Position numbers and translations under genes: made by a program. This document shows positions 49,158-58,382 of a DNA stretch of 64,000 bases, piece after piece. Under the pieces are notes generated by a model, which was not told the origin of the DNA, did no database searches, and saw only the letters and a list, made by a program, of their open reading frames with translations. This DNA comes from Paucibacter sp. B2R-40. GTDB taxonomy: Bacteria; Pseudomonadota; Gammaproteobacteria; Burkholderiales; Burkholderiaceae_C. Positions within the stretch are counted from its first letter, which is position 1. Each line of letters starts with the position of its first letter. The DNA lies in assembly GCF_025717555.1 (NCBI RefSeq), contig NZ_JAJIRP010000003.1, forward strand, positions 1-64,000, written 5' to 3'.

Positions 49158-49673
49158 TTAGAGGCCCAGTGTCGTAACAGCAAACGATTCGCTTGATCGT
49201 TGCGCCAATGCATCAAACCACTGGCTTTTTTGCAAAGCATCGTTGGTTTCGGTAGAAATTGTGGATCGCCAGAGCTTCTTGTCGAACAGGCTCAGACTCG
49301 GCGCCTGCTCCATGCCAGCGGCGGTGAAGAAGGATAGCGCGCCCCCACAGGAGCCCGTCGCCGCCAAAGCATCCGGTGTATAGGCCAGGGCCCGCACACA
49401 ATGCCCCCAGTTGCCTCGCCAGCGAACGAAACGCGGGTGACGCTGGCGCAAGTCCTCGAATTGAGCGGCCAGCAGATGCAAGCGCCGATTGGGCTTCGCC
49501 CAAGTGGTCAAGGCCGCCAGCAGTTCTGCGTCCGACCAGGGCCAATCGACCAGGCTTTCATCGAAGCAATACATGTCCCGTGCGTCTGCCGCACAGGCCT
49601 GCATCAGCGCTTGGCGCAAGTTGGCCACAAAAGCCGTCCTGCCCTCGAACTTGCCCGGCGCCAGCGCGTCCAT
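49158..49673 (-). CDS. Conserved small protein coupled to the RoxA-type cupin gene
   Basis: The ATG at 49673 shares one nucleotide with the cupin stop (TGATG). The 171-aa product has no TM or signal, with an RHPRFVRWRGNW motif in the middle; I recall similar proteins (perhaps DUF7931) in this position in Burkholderiales. It may assist the ribosomal oxygenase, or be phospholipase-D-like without its HKD motif. Function unproven. Confidence 0.72.
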   Translation of the reverse strand: MDALAPGKFEGRTAFVANLRQALMQACAADARDMYCFDESLVDWPWSDAELLAALTTWAKPNRRLHLLAAQFEDLRQRHPRFVRWRGNWGHCVRALAYTPDALAATGSCGGALSFFTAAGMEQAPSLSLFDKKLWRSTISTETNDALQKSQWFDALAQRSSESFAVTTLGL

Positions 49674-50797
49674 CAGCCCTGCTCCGCCTCTTGTTGCACC
49701 CAGCCGTCTTCGACCCACTGCGCCAGCAAGTCGCGCGCGCCCTCGGACAATTGAGCGACCTGCTTGCGTGTCAGCAGCTTGCTGTCTGCAAACGCACGCA
49801 TCAGCGTCGCATCGCGGCCGGCGGCGCGGAAGGACTCGCCGTTGATGAAGACATGGGATTTGTCGTACATCATGCGGCTACGCCCGTCCAGGCTAACGCC
49901 CTGATCCGGCGCAAACTCGGCACCCGCCTCGAACCAAACGCGCGGCTTGGGTTCGGTCAAGGCCTCACCCAGAGCGCGCTCCAAGGCACGCGGTTCACGC
50001 AGCGCGCGCTCGGCGGCGTCGCGGGCAAACTCGATCAGCTGCTCGGGCACCAAGCCCGGCGTGGCAGTCGCTTGCTGCTTGGGGTCGGCATACATTTTGT
50101 TGGCGTAACCCTGATCTTCATCGTCCATCAAGCGGCTGAGCAGATCCTTGGCCAACTCGGCCCGCCAAGGCGTACGGAAGCCGACCGAACAGGTCATGCA
50201 CTCGCCCACCGCCACGCCGTCATGCGCCCAGCCGGGCGGCAGATAGAGCATGTCGCCGGCGTCGAGCACAAACTCCTCCTCGTACTCGAAGTTCTTGATG
50301 ATCTTCAAGGGCACGTCATCGCGCAGCTCGGCATTCGGCTGCCGGCCGATGCGCCAGCGCCGCTGGCCCTGCACCTGAATCAAAAACACATCGTAGGAAT
50401 CGAAATGCGGGCCGACCCCGCCGCCATCGGTAGCGTAGGAAATCATCAAGTCATCAAGCCGCGCCTCGGGCACAAAGCGGAACTGGTTCAATAAGTCGGC
50501 CGCAGCCGGCAGATGTTGCTCCAGGCCTTGAATCAACAAGGTCCAGCCCGGTTTTGAAAAAGGCGGCAACTTGGCCACCGGGCCCGGATAAAGCGCCCAA
50601 CGGCCCTCGAATGAGCTGGCCAAGCGCGACTCGACATCCTCGCTGGCAGCCATGCGCGCCAACTCGGTACGGGTGGCCGGCGGTTTGATGCCGGGCAAGG
50701 CTTGGCGGACCAGCAAAGGCTTTTTCTGCCAATGCAGGCGCATGAATTGTTCGGGCGAGAGGCCGGCGAGCAGCGGCAATGGAGATTCAATGTTCAT
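49673..50797 (-). CDS. Cupin/JmjC-type ribosomal protein oxygenase (RoxA/YcfD-like)
   Basis: This about 374-aa Fe(II)/2-oxoglutarate oxygenase has the metal triad HxD...H (GPHFDSYDVF and LPPGWAHDGVA), preceded by LLIQGLEQHLP and FRFVPEARLDDLM. This matches YcfD/RoxA, which hydroxylates ribosomal protein L16. A C-terminal winged-helix region follows. The ATG at 50797 is preferred; 50806 is also possible. It is coupled to a small conserved gene downstream. Confidence 0.9.
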   Translation of the reverse strand: MNIESPLPLLAGLSPEQFMRLHWQKKPLLVRQALPGIKPPATRTELARMAASEDVESRLASSFEGRWALYPGPVAKLPPFSKPGWTLLIQGLEQHLPAAADLLNQFRFVPEARLDDLMISYATDGGGVGPHFDSYDVFLIQVQGQRRWRIGRQPNAELRDDVPLKIIKNFEYEEEFVLDAGDMLYLPPGWAHDGVAVGECMTCSVGFRTPWRAELAKDLLSRLMDDEDQGYANKMYADPKQQATATPGLVPEQLIEFARDAAERALREPRALERALGEALTEPKPRVWFEAGAEFAPDQGVSLDGRSRMMYDKSHVFINGESFRAAGRDATLMRAFADSKLLTRKQVAQLSEGARDLLAQWVEDGWVQQEAEQG

Positions 50798-50963
50798 GGG
50801 CGACATTGTGCTTGCTGGCGCGGACGAACGCGTCCCCTTGGCGTCCCAGTATCGGGAAAAACGACAGCAAGCCCGTCCCAATTTCGAGACCGCTTGCGCC
50901 AACTCAAGTCCATGCTGGCGGCCCAGGGGCTTGTAAATCAGACACTTGGCCAGCGAGAGGCGC

Positions 50964-50980
50964 TTGGCACGAGTCCTGCG
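50964..50980 (+). promoter_or_regulatory. Sigma-54 promoter of the adaptor/ABC/two-component operon
   Basis: TTGGCACGAGTCCTGCG matches the -24/-12 consensus: GG at 50966-50967 and GC at 50978-50979 with exactly 10 nt between. The +1 would fall near 50991, one base before the adaptor ATG at 50992. The operon it drives encodes a sigma-54-dependent response regulator. A dyad GGACG-AACG-CGTCC (50822-50835), about 130 bp upstream, is a candidate enhancer site. Confidence 0.8.
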
Positions 50981-50991
50981 TTAGATAAGTC

Positions 50992-52266
50992 ATGGACATC
51001 CACCGCAGCCCTCACCGACTCGCTTTTTTACGTCGCCCCATCATCAAATGGAGCGGCCTCACCGCCATCGCACTGGCGCTGTTGGGCGGCGCCCTGAGTT
51101 TTGGCCTGAACGCACGCCCGGCCTCGATGAGCGTGAGCGCCAAGACCGTCAGTCTGGCCACGGTCGAGCGCGGCGCATTGGACTTGGACCTGCGTGCCAG
51201 CGGCATCTTGCTGCCCAGCGAGGTCCGCTGGATCGCCGCGCAGAGCGAAGGCAGGGTCGAGCGCATCGCCGTGCAGGCTGGGGACGAACTGGCGCAGGGT
51301 CAGGTCTTGCTGGTCATGAGCAATCCGCAATTGCAACAGCGCGCAGAAGAAAGCCGCTGGACCCTGGAGCAGGCACAGGCCGAGGCGCGCGCGCTGCGCT
51401 TCAGCTTGGAGAGCCAGCAAATGAGCGCCACGGCCGCCGTTCAGCGGGCCGAACTGGCGCTGCAAAGCGCGCAACTGCAGTGGGCTGCCGATCAGGATTT
51501 ATTGAAAGACGGCATGGTGTCCAAGCTGGCCTATCAGCGCAGCGAATTCAACCTCAAACAAAGCACACAAGGCTTGAGCCTGGAGCGCCAACTCTTGCAG
51601 CAGGCCCAAGCCAACCAACAAGCACAGCTGAGTGCCAAGCAGGCGACGCTCGCCAAATTGAGCAAGAGCCTGCAGCGAGACCTTGACCAAGTGGCCGCCT
51701 TGACGGTGCGCGCACCGATGAGCGGCATCCTGCAGGAGCTGAACTTGCAGCCCGGCCAAAGCGTGGCCACCGGCGCCAATCTGGCCAAGATGGCCAGGGC
51801 CGACGCTCTTTACGCCGAACTGCAGGTGCAAGAGGCGATGGCCCGCGATATCGCCGTCGGCCAAACCGTGCGGCTTGATCTGCGCACCGGCGGCAGCGAC
51901 GGCCAAATTGCCGGCCTTGTCTCGCGCGTTGCGCCCAGAGTCAGCAAGGGCTCGGTCCAGGTCGACATCAGCCTGCAAGGCCCACTGCCGCGCGGTGCCC
52001 GGCCAGATCTGAGCGTGGACGGCACGATCGCCATCACACGCCTGACCGACACATTGCAAGTGCAGCGGCCGGTTTTCAGTCAAGCGCAGTCGACGGCCAG
52101 CGTGTTCCGCATCGGCACGGACGGCGTGGCCGAACGCGTGCCGGTGCAATTCGGTGCAGCCTCGGTCGGCCGGATTGCCATTCTTTCGGGCCTGAGCCAA
52201 GGGGACCGCATCGTCGTCTCCGACACCAGCGCCTGGAGCCAGGCCACCCGCGTCAGCATCCGCTGA
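50992..52266 (+). CDS. HlyD/MacA-type periplasmic adaptor (membrane fusion protein)
   Basis: This 424-aa protein has a basic N-terminus, one TM (about 20-37) and a beta-barrel/lipoyl half (VEERG-like VERGALDLDLRASG, IAAQSEGRVERIAVQAGDELAQG). A long alpha-hairpin follows (about 110-235, Gln/Ala rich), with a second lipoyl half (VRAPMSGILQELNLQPGQSVATG). It links an inner-membrane ABC unit to the envelope or an outer-membrane channel. It is the first gene after the sigma-54 promoter. The ATG at 50992 leaves almost no leader. Confidence 0.9.
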   Translation: MDIHRSPHRLAFLRRPIIKWSGLTAIALALLGGALSFGLNARPASMSVSAKTVSLATVERGALDLDLRASGILLPSEVRWIAAQSEGRVERIAVQAGDELAQGQVLLVMSNPQLQQRAEESRWTLEQAQAEARALRFSLESQQMSATAAVQRAELALQSAQLQWAADQDLLKDGMVSKLAYQRSEFNLKQSTQGLSLERQLLQQAQANQQAQLSAKQATLAKLSKSLQRDLDQVAALTVRAPMSGILQELNLQPGQSVATGANLAKMARADALYAELQVQEAMARDIAVGQTVRLDLRTGGSDGQIAGLVSRVAPRVSKGSVQVDISLQGPLPRGARPDLSVDGTIAITRLTDTLQVQRPVFSQAQSTASVFRIGTDGVAERVPVQFGAASVGRIAILSGLSQGDRIVVSDTSAWSQATRVSIR

Positions 52267-52302
52267 ATTCAAGTTCAAATAGTTAACCCAGGAGATCCCC
52301 CT

Positions 52303-53064
52303 ATGAGTTCCACCCCGCCTCTGATCAAGCTGCAAGGCATCCAAAAAAGTTTCCTCACCGATGAGTTGGAGACCCGCGCGCTGGACGATGTTGATCTGCA
52401 AATCCACAGCGGCGAGTTCCTGGCGGTCAGCGGCCCGTCCGGCTGCGGCAAGTCCAGCCTGCTGGCCATCCTGGGCCTGCTCGACAGCCCCAGCGCCGGC
52501 AGCTACGCCTTGGCCGGGCAGCCCGTAGAAGCGCTGGACAACCGCGCCCGCGCGCTGCTGCGCAACCGCCAGATCGGCTTTGTCTTTCAAGCCTTCAACC
52601 TGATCGGCGACCTGAGCGTGGAAGACAACGTCGCACTGCCGCTGAACTACCGCAGCGAGATCAGCCGCGCCGAGCGCCGCGCCCGCGTGGCAGAGGTGCT
52701 GGCGCAGGTCGACATGGGTCACCGCGCACGCCATTACCCGGCCCAGCTGTCCGGCGGCCAGCAGCAGCGCGTGGCCATCGCGCGCGCGCTGGTCGGCAAG
52801 CCCAGTCTGATCCTGGCTGACGAGCCGACCGGTAATCTCGATTCACGCAACGCCGATCTGGTGATGCAGTTGCTCAGCGATGTGCATGCCGGCGGCGCCA
52901 CGCTGTGCATGGTCACGCACGACCCGCGCTACGCAGCGGCCGCGCAGCGCACGATCTCGCTGTTTGACGGCCGCGTGGTGGCCGACATGCCCACCTTGAT
53001 GCCAACGCTTGCACCAACGCCTGCGCTAGCTCTGGTCGCGCGTCAAACTGCGGAGCAGCTGTGA
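52303..53064 (+). CDS. ABC transporter ATP-binding protein (MacB/LolD type)
   Basis: This 253-aa ATPase has Walker [11 protein letters not shown]-loop FVFQAFNLI, signature LSGGQQQR, Walker [13 protein letters not shown] and H-loop THD, the MacB/LolD subfamily pattern. It lies between the adaptor and the large permease and overlaps the latter's start. It powers mechanotransmission or export by the permease. Confidence 0.93.
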   Translation: MSSTPPLIKLQGIQKSFLTDELETRALDDVDLQIHSGEFLAVSGPSGCGKSSLLAILGLLDSPSAGSYALAGQPVEALDNRARALLRNRQIGFVFQAFNLIGDLSVEDNVALPLNYRSEISRAERRARVAEVLAQVDMGHRARHYPAQLSGGQQQRVAIARALVGKPSLILADEPTGNLDSRNADLVMQLLSDVHAGGATLCMVTHDPRYAAAAQRTISLFDGRVVADMPTLMPTLAPTPALALVARQTAEQL

Positions 53065-55529
53065 TGTGGGACGACCTGAGCCAAACCCTGAACTCGCTGC
53101 GCCGCGCCCCCGGCTTCGCGCTGCTGAGCCTGTTGACGCTGAGTTGCGGCCTGGGCTTTGCAATCTATAGCGCGGCCATCTACTTCAGCTTCACCGCCGG
53201 CAACATCCCCTTCCCCGAGCCCGAACGGCTGCTCGCCGTCGAAGCCACCCGCCACGACGAGCGCACACAGGGCAAGAGCGTTCACTACCTGGATTTTCTT
53301 GAATACGCCCGCGCAACACCCAGCCTGGAAGGGCTGCAGGCGCTGGATACCGCCACCGTCACGCTCGGCGGCACGCAGCAATACCCACAGAACTTCCAGG
53401 CCGCTTATGTGCCGGCCGCCATCTGGCCCTGGTTGGGCGACGCGGCCAAGCCCGAGGCCGGGCGCCTTTTGCAAGCCAGCGACGAGTTACCCGGCGCACC
53501 GCCGGTGGTCGTCATCGGCGCGGATATCTGGCGCAACTTTTTGGGCGGCAGCAAGCAAGTCATCGGCAGCCACATCAGCATCAACGGCGTCAGCACCGAA
53601 ATCGTCGGCGTGGCGCCGGCTGCGCTGCGCTTCCCGATGACACAACAGCTCTGGCTGCCCTTCAATATGCCCGGCGCCGGCATGGTCCGCGCGCAGGCTA
53701 TGGAGATGGGCACGGCCAAGCATGTGTTTGTGCTCGGGCGACTCAAGGCCGGCGCTAGCCGCTCCCAAGCTCAGCAGGAGTTGGATCTGACGGCGCAGCG
53801 TTTGGCCGCCAGCTTCCCCAAAAGCAATGCCAAGGTCGGCGCCGTGGCATTGCCCTATGCCAAGTGGGCCATGCCGGACACCGACGCGATCTATCTCGGT
53901 CTGGCCGGTGCGGCGGTGTTGCTGCTGAGCCTGGTCTGCATCAACACCGCCAACTTGCTGCTTGCGCGCGCCAACGAGCGGCGCCAAGAGTTGGCGGTGC
54001 GGGCCGCGCTGGGCGCGCCGCGTGGCCGCCTGATTCAGCAAATGCTCGCTGAAGCCTTGATCCTGAGCCTGGCCGCCGCGCTGATCGGCCTATTCTTCAG
54101 CGCCTGGGCCTTGGAGGCGACACAGCAAGCGGTCTTCGAGACCTCGGACGGCCGCATGCCCTTCTGGATTCGAATCCAGATGAGCGGTGCGGCGGCGGCC
54201 TTTGGCCTGGGCCTGACCTTTGTCACCGCGCTGGCCACCGGCTTGCTATCGGCCTGGCGCGCCTCGGCTGTCGATGCCGCGGCGGTGCTGCGCGATGGCC
54301 GCGGCGCCAGCGGCCGGGCGGCCGGGCGTTTCAGCCGCGTGCTGGTGTTCTTGCAAATCATGTTGTCGAGCTTGTTGCTGCTGGTGTCGGCCGCGCAGGC
54401 CTATTCGGTCCATCAACGCCTGAACGCCGGCACCGGCGCGCGCACCGAGGGCGTCTTGACGGCCACACTGCGGCCGCGCCAGGCCGCCTACACCCAAGAC
54501 GAGCCCGCCCGCGCCCAACTCTGGGCCCGGGTCGAAACTAGTCTGCGCGAGAGTGCGGCAGCATCAAATGCCGGCGTCGCCTTGAGTCTGAGCCTGCCCG
54601 GCGGCGGCATGTCGTCGACCGAAGAGGTCTTGCCCGAAGGCATGACCGTAGAAGATGAGCGCTACCCCGAGGCCGGCACCTACAGCGTCAATGCCGGCTT
54701 CTTCAAGACCCTCGAGGTAGCCCTGCTGGCCGGGCGCGAGTTCAGCAGCCATGACCGCGCGGACAGCTTGCATGTGGCCATCGTCAATCGCAACTTCGCG
54801 GCACAGTATTGGCCGGGCCTTGACCCGCAAGCCGTGTTGGGTAAACGTTTTGCCTTGAACCCCAAGGTCGACAAGACCGGGACGAAGGTGCGCGACTGGT
54901 ACACCGTGGTCGGCGTCAATGGCCATCTGGTTCAAGGCACGGGCGGCGACAGCGGCATACGCAGTCACAACATTTATCTGCCTATCAGCCAGTCGGTCCC
55001 CGATCAGCTGGGCATTGCCATGGTTGGCTGGGACGATACGGCCACCAACCGCGAGTTGCTGGCCAAGGCCATCGCCCGCGCCGACCCCGCGTTGGCGCTC
55101 GAGCATGTCTACAGCGCCGAGGAGCGGCAAAAGATTGCCTACGGCGGCTCCGAGGTGATGGCGGCACTGTGCCTGATCCTGGGTTTGATGACGCTGGCCT
55201 TAGGCGTTAGCGGCATCTACGGCGTGACCAGCCGGGCGGTGGCACAGCGCACGCAGGAAATCGGCGTGCGCCGCGCCGTCGGCGCCAGCGATGCGCAGGT
55301 CTTGCGCCTGCTGCTGCGCCAAGGGCTTTGGGCCCTGGCGCTGGGCATGCCGCTGGGCCTGCTCTTGGGTTGGTTGGCGATCACGCAGATGGATGAGGTC
55401 GGGCCGGCCTTGCTGCTCGGCGTGTTGGGCGTCGGGCTCGTGATCAGCGCGGTGGTGATGTTGGCGACCTGGTTGCCGGCTCGGCGCGCGATCGCAATGC
55501 CGCCGAATATGGCCTTGCATTGCGAATGA
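53064..55529 (+). CDS. Two-unit MacB/FtsX permease (ADOP-like)
   Basis: This 821-aa inner-membrane protein contains two MacB-type units. Each has an N-terminal TM, a periplasmic domain and C-terminal TMs; the repeated motif LARANERRQELAVRAALGA (first unit) is mirrored by AQRTQEIGVRRAVGAS (second). This is the layout of ADOP permeases, in which one chain does the work of a MacB dimer half-pair. The ATG at 53064 (GGAG 8 nt upstream) is preferred over GTG at 53061. It is followed by the two-component genes of the same operon. Confidence 0.88.
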   Translation: MWDDLSQTLNSLRRAPGFALLSLLTLSCGLGFAIYSAAIYFSFTAGNIPFPEPERLLAVEATRHDERTQGKSVHYLDFLEYARATPSLEGLQALDTATVTLGGTQQYPQNFQAAYVPAAIWPWLGDAAKPEAGRLLQASDELPGAPPVVVIGADIWRNFLGGSKQVIGSHISINGVSTEIVGVAPAALRFPMTQQLWLPFNMPGAGMVRAQAMEMGTAKHVFVLGRLKAGASRSQAQQELDLTAQRLAASFPKSNAKVGAVALPYAKWAMPDTDAIYLGLAGAAVLLLSLVCINTANLLLARANERRQELAVRAALGAPRGRLIQQMLAEALILSLAAALIGLFFSAWALEATQQAVFETSDGRMPFWIRIQMSGAAAAFGLGLTFVTALATGLLSAWRASAVDAAAVLRDGRGASGRAAGRFSRVLVFLQIMLSSLLLLVSAAQAYSVHQRLNAGTGARTEGVLTATLRPRQAAYTQDEPARAQLWARVETSLRESAAASNAGVALSLSLPGGGMSSTEEVLPEGMTVEDERYPEAGTYSVNAGFFKTLEVALLAGREFSSHDRADSLHVAIVNRNFAAQYWPGLDPQAVLGKRFALNPKVDKTGTKVRDWYTVVGVNGHLVQGTGGDSGIRSHNIYLPISQSVPDQLGIAMVGWDDTATNRELLAKAIARADPALALEHVYSAEERQKIAYGGSEVMAALCLILGLMTLALGVSGIYGVTSRAVAQRTQEIGVRRAVGASDAQVLRLLLRQGLWALALGMPLGLLLGWLAITQMDEVGPALLLGVLGVGLVISAVVMLATWLPARRAIAMPPNMALHCE

Positions 55530-55620
55530 ACTTGGGCGCCACGGTCCTGGGCACTGGCCTGGGCGAGAATGCGCCGCAAGTTCTGCTCGGCCATCAACAC
55601 CACAAGGACCCTCCACATCA

Positions 55621-57006
55621 ATGAGCGCCAGCCCCTCTGCCCTGCCCATCTTGGTGGCCGATGACGATGCCGCCGTGCGCAGCACCTTGAGGATTTTCCT
55701 CAATAGCGAGGGGCTGAACTGCGAGCTGGTGGCGTCGCCGGCCGAGGCCTTGGCGGCGCTGGCGCGGCGCGAGTTTGGCGTCTTGCTGGCCGATATGAAC
55801 TACAGCCGCGACACCACCTCAGGCGCGGAAGGCCTGAGCCTGATCGCCCAAGCCAATGCCGTCGACCCGCAGTTGCCCATCATCGCGATGACCGCCTGGG
55901 GCACGGTCGCGCTGGCAGTCGAGGCGATGCGGGGCGGGGCCAGTGACTTCATCGAGAAGCCCTGGGACAACAACCGCCTGGCCAGCATGCTGCGCAATTT
56001 GCTGGCGCTGCGCCAAACGCGCCAAGCCAATCAGCGGCTGGCGGCAAGGAATCAATTGCTGAGCGCCGAGGGCCAGAGCGAGCGGCCCTGGATAGCGGCT
56101 TCGCCGGCGATGCAAGCCTTGATGGCGCAGGTGGAGCGGCTCAAGGATGCCGGTGTCAATCTGCTGATCACCGGCGAAAACGGCACCGGCAAAAGCCAGC
56201 TCGCGCAGGCCATCCACCGCGCTTCGGTGCGCGCCCAAGCGCCCTTCATCAGCGTCAATATGGGCGCCATCCCCGACACCTTGTTCGAGAGCGAGATGTT
56301 CGGCCATGAGAAAGGTGCGTTCACCGATGCCCGCCAGACCCGCATCGGCCGCTTCGAGTTGGCCGATGGCGGCAGCCTCTTCCTCGACGAGGTCGGCAAC
56401 ATCCCTCTGAATCAGCAGGCCAAGCTCTTGCAAGTGCTGGAGGGCGGGCAGTTCGAGCGGCTCGGTTCGGCCAAGCCGCGCCGGGCCGATGTGCGCCTGA
56501 TCGCGGCCAGCAACGCGGATCTGGCGCAGATGGTTGAGCTTGGCAGTTTCAGGCGCGACCTGCTTTACCGGCTCAATAGCGTGCAACTGCATCTGCCGCC
56601 GCTGCGCGAGCGCGGCGCCGACATTGTGAGCCTGGCCGAGCATTACCTGGCCAGCCATGCGCGGCGTTATCAATGCCCGGCCAAGACGCTCGGCCCCGCC
56701 GCCCGCGAGGCGCTGCTGCAGCATCACTGGCCGGGCAATGTGCGCGAACTGGCGCACTGCATGGAACGCGTTAGCTTGTTGGTCCAGCATCAGCTGCTGC
56801 AGCCCGCCGATCTGGGTTTAAATGGCACAACAGCGCCGGTTGCCACGGCAGCACTTGATGCGGGCGAGTTGACGCTGGAGGAGGCCGAGGTGATCTTGAT
56901 ACGCACGGCGCTCAAGCGTGCCGGCGGCCATGCGCCGCAGGCGGCGCAAGCGCTAGGCCTGAGCCGCTCGGCCTTTTATCGCCGGCTCGAAAAGTACCGC
57001 TTGTGA
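55621..57006 (+). CDS. Sigma-54-dependent response regulator of the ABC operon
   Basis: This 461-aa protein has a receiver domain (VADDD, phospho-Asp58 in LLADMNYSRDTTSGAEGL), an AAA+ domain (Walker A GENGTGKS 185-192, GAFTDA loop 232-237, LFLDEVGN) and a C-terminal Fis-type HTH (AAQALGLSRSAFYRRLEKY). The DMNYSRDTTSG receiver loop is shared, as I recall, with regulators beside MacB-type export genes. It should activate the sigma-54 promoter at 50964. It overlaps the kinase gene by GTGA. Confidence 0.92.
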   Translation: MSASPSALPILVADDDAAVRSTLRIFLNSEGLNCELVASPAEALAALARREFGVLLADMNYSRDTTSGAEGLSLIAQANAVDPQLPIIAMTAWGTVALAVEAMRGGASDFIEKPWDNNRLASMLRNLLALRQTRQANQRLAARNQLLSAEGQSERPWIAASPAMQALMAQVERLKDAGVNLLITGENGTGKSQLAQAIHRASVRAQAPFISVNMGAIPDTLFESEMFGHEKGAFTDARQTRIGRFELADGGSLFLDEVGNIPLNQQAKLLQVLEGGQFERLGSAKPRRADVRLIAASNADLAQMVELGSFRRDLLYRLNSVQLHLPPLRERGADIVSLAEHYLASHARRYQCPAKTLGPAAREALLQHHWPGNVRELAHCMERVSLLVQHQLLQPADLGLNGTTAPVATAALDAGELTLEEAEVILIRTALKRAGGHAPQAAQALGLSRSAFYRRLEKYRL

Positions 57007-58370
57007 AGTCATACCCCGGCTTTGCCAAGCAGCTCTGGCTCTGGGCCTTGGCCGGTGGCGCGCCGGCCTGGGGCCTGGCGAGCTATTTTATCTGGCAGCA
57101 AGCGTGGCTGATCTACCCCAAGATCCTGCTCTGGCTGCTGTGCAGCGGCGCTTGGCTGGGGGCCGCTTGGGGCCTGGCGAGGCGGGCCGAGTTTCAGCTC
57201 CAGACCATCGGCAATGTGGTCGAGGGCATCGCCTCGGGTGACTACAGCCAGCGCCTGCGCCGGGCCAGTGCAAATGACCAGTTAGGCGAGCAGATCAATG
57301 CCTTGGTCGACGCCCTGCATCGCCAGCGCCTGCGCGCCGAAGAGGCTTACGGCCTGGTCGACAGCGTCTTGCAAGGCATTGACGTGGCGATCTTTGCTTT
57401 TGATGAGCAGGCTCATTTACGCCTCGCCAACCCCGCCGCATTGGCGCTACTGCTGCGCGACAAGGACGCGGTGCTGGGCTGCAGCGCCACCGAGCTGGGC
57501 CTGGCCGCGCTGCTGACGGCCGACACCGCCGTCTTGAGTGAGCATGTGTTTGCCGGCGCCGCCGGCCTGTGGCGGCTGCGACGCCTGCCCTATTCGGTTG
57601 ATGGGCGCGAGCAGACCTTGCTCTTCGTCACCGACCTCAAGCAGGTGCTGCGCAGCGAGGAACTGCAAGCCTGGCGGCGCCTGCTGCGGGTCTTGAGCCA
57701 TGAGGTCAACAACTCGCTGCTGCCGATCTCCAGCCTGAGTGCCACGCTGCGCCGAGTCAGCGCGGGGGAAGTGAACGGGGGCTGGGACGGCAAGTCCAAG
57801 CAAGCCGATCTGGATGAAGGCCTGGCCATCATTCACGAGCGCGCGCAACATCTGGCCGAGTTCGTGCGCCGTTACGCCAGGCTCGCACGCCTGCCCGAGC
57901 CGCAAAAGCAGCTGTTCGATCTGGCTGCCTTGCTGCGGCGCTTGCCCACCATGCTGCCCGAGGCGGGGCTGAGCTTGACGATCGCGGGCGACCCGCACGC
58001 GCCGATGCCAAGCGACTTCAAACTGCCCTTCTTTGGCGATCCGGTGCAGATCGAGCAGCTCTTGATCAATCTGCTCAAGAACGGCGTCGAGGCCGGCGGC
58101 GCACCACTGGAGCTGCGCTGCCAAGTCCAGCCTCTGCAGTTGAGCGTGTTGGACTGCGGCCCCGGCATCGCCAATCCGGCCAATCTATTTGTGCCCTTCT
58201 ACACCACCAAACCCGAGGGCGCCGGCATCGGCCTGGTGCTTTCCAGGCAGATTGCCGAGGCCCATCAAGGCAGTTTGAACCTGGAGTCGCGCCGGGATGG
58301 GCCGGGAGCGGTGGCGGTGCTGCGTTTCCCCGCCAGCACGCAAGGTCTGCTGACACCTGCAGCCCTGTGA
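57003..58370 (+). CDS. Membrane sensor histidine kinase of the ABC operon
   Basis: This 455-aa kinase starts at GTG (57003), overlapping the regulator stop. It has two closely spaced TMs (about 10-27 and 34-52) with almost no periplasmic part, a HAMP-like segment, a PAS-like region (about 115-210), H-box LSHEVNNSLLPI (His233), N-box NLLKNGVEA, G1 DCGPGI and G2 GAGIGLVLS. The lack of a sensing domain outside the membrane suggests it reads a membrane-embedded cue or the ABC unit itself. Confidence 0.9.
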   Translation: MKSYPGFAKQLWLWALAGGAPAWGLASYFIWQQAWLIYPKILLWLLCSGAWLGAAWGLARRAEFQLQTIGNVVEGIASGDYSQRLRRASANDQLGEQINALVDALHRQRLRAEEAYGLVDSVLQGIDVAIFAFDEQAHLRLANPAALALLLRDKDAVLGCSATELGLAALLTADTAVLSEHVFAGAAGLWRLRRLPYSVDGREQTLLFVTDLKQVLRSEELQAWRRLLRVLSHEVNNSLLPISSLSATLRRVSAGEVNGGWDGKSKQADLDEGLAIIHERAQHLAEFVRRYARLARLPEPQKQLFDLAALLRRLPTMLPEAGLSLTIAGDPHAPMPSDFKLPFFGDPVQIEQLLINLLKNGVEAGGAPLELRCQVQPLQLSVLDCGPGIANPANLFVPFYTTKPEGAGIGLVLSRQIAEAHQGSLNLESRRDGPGAVAVLRFPASTQGLLTPAAL

Positions 58371-58382
58371 AACAATACCGGC

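Noticed and set aside
51499-52734. A 411-codon minus-strand frame
   Set aside because: It is antisense to the adaptor and ATPase genes and shows no recognisable domain.
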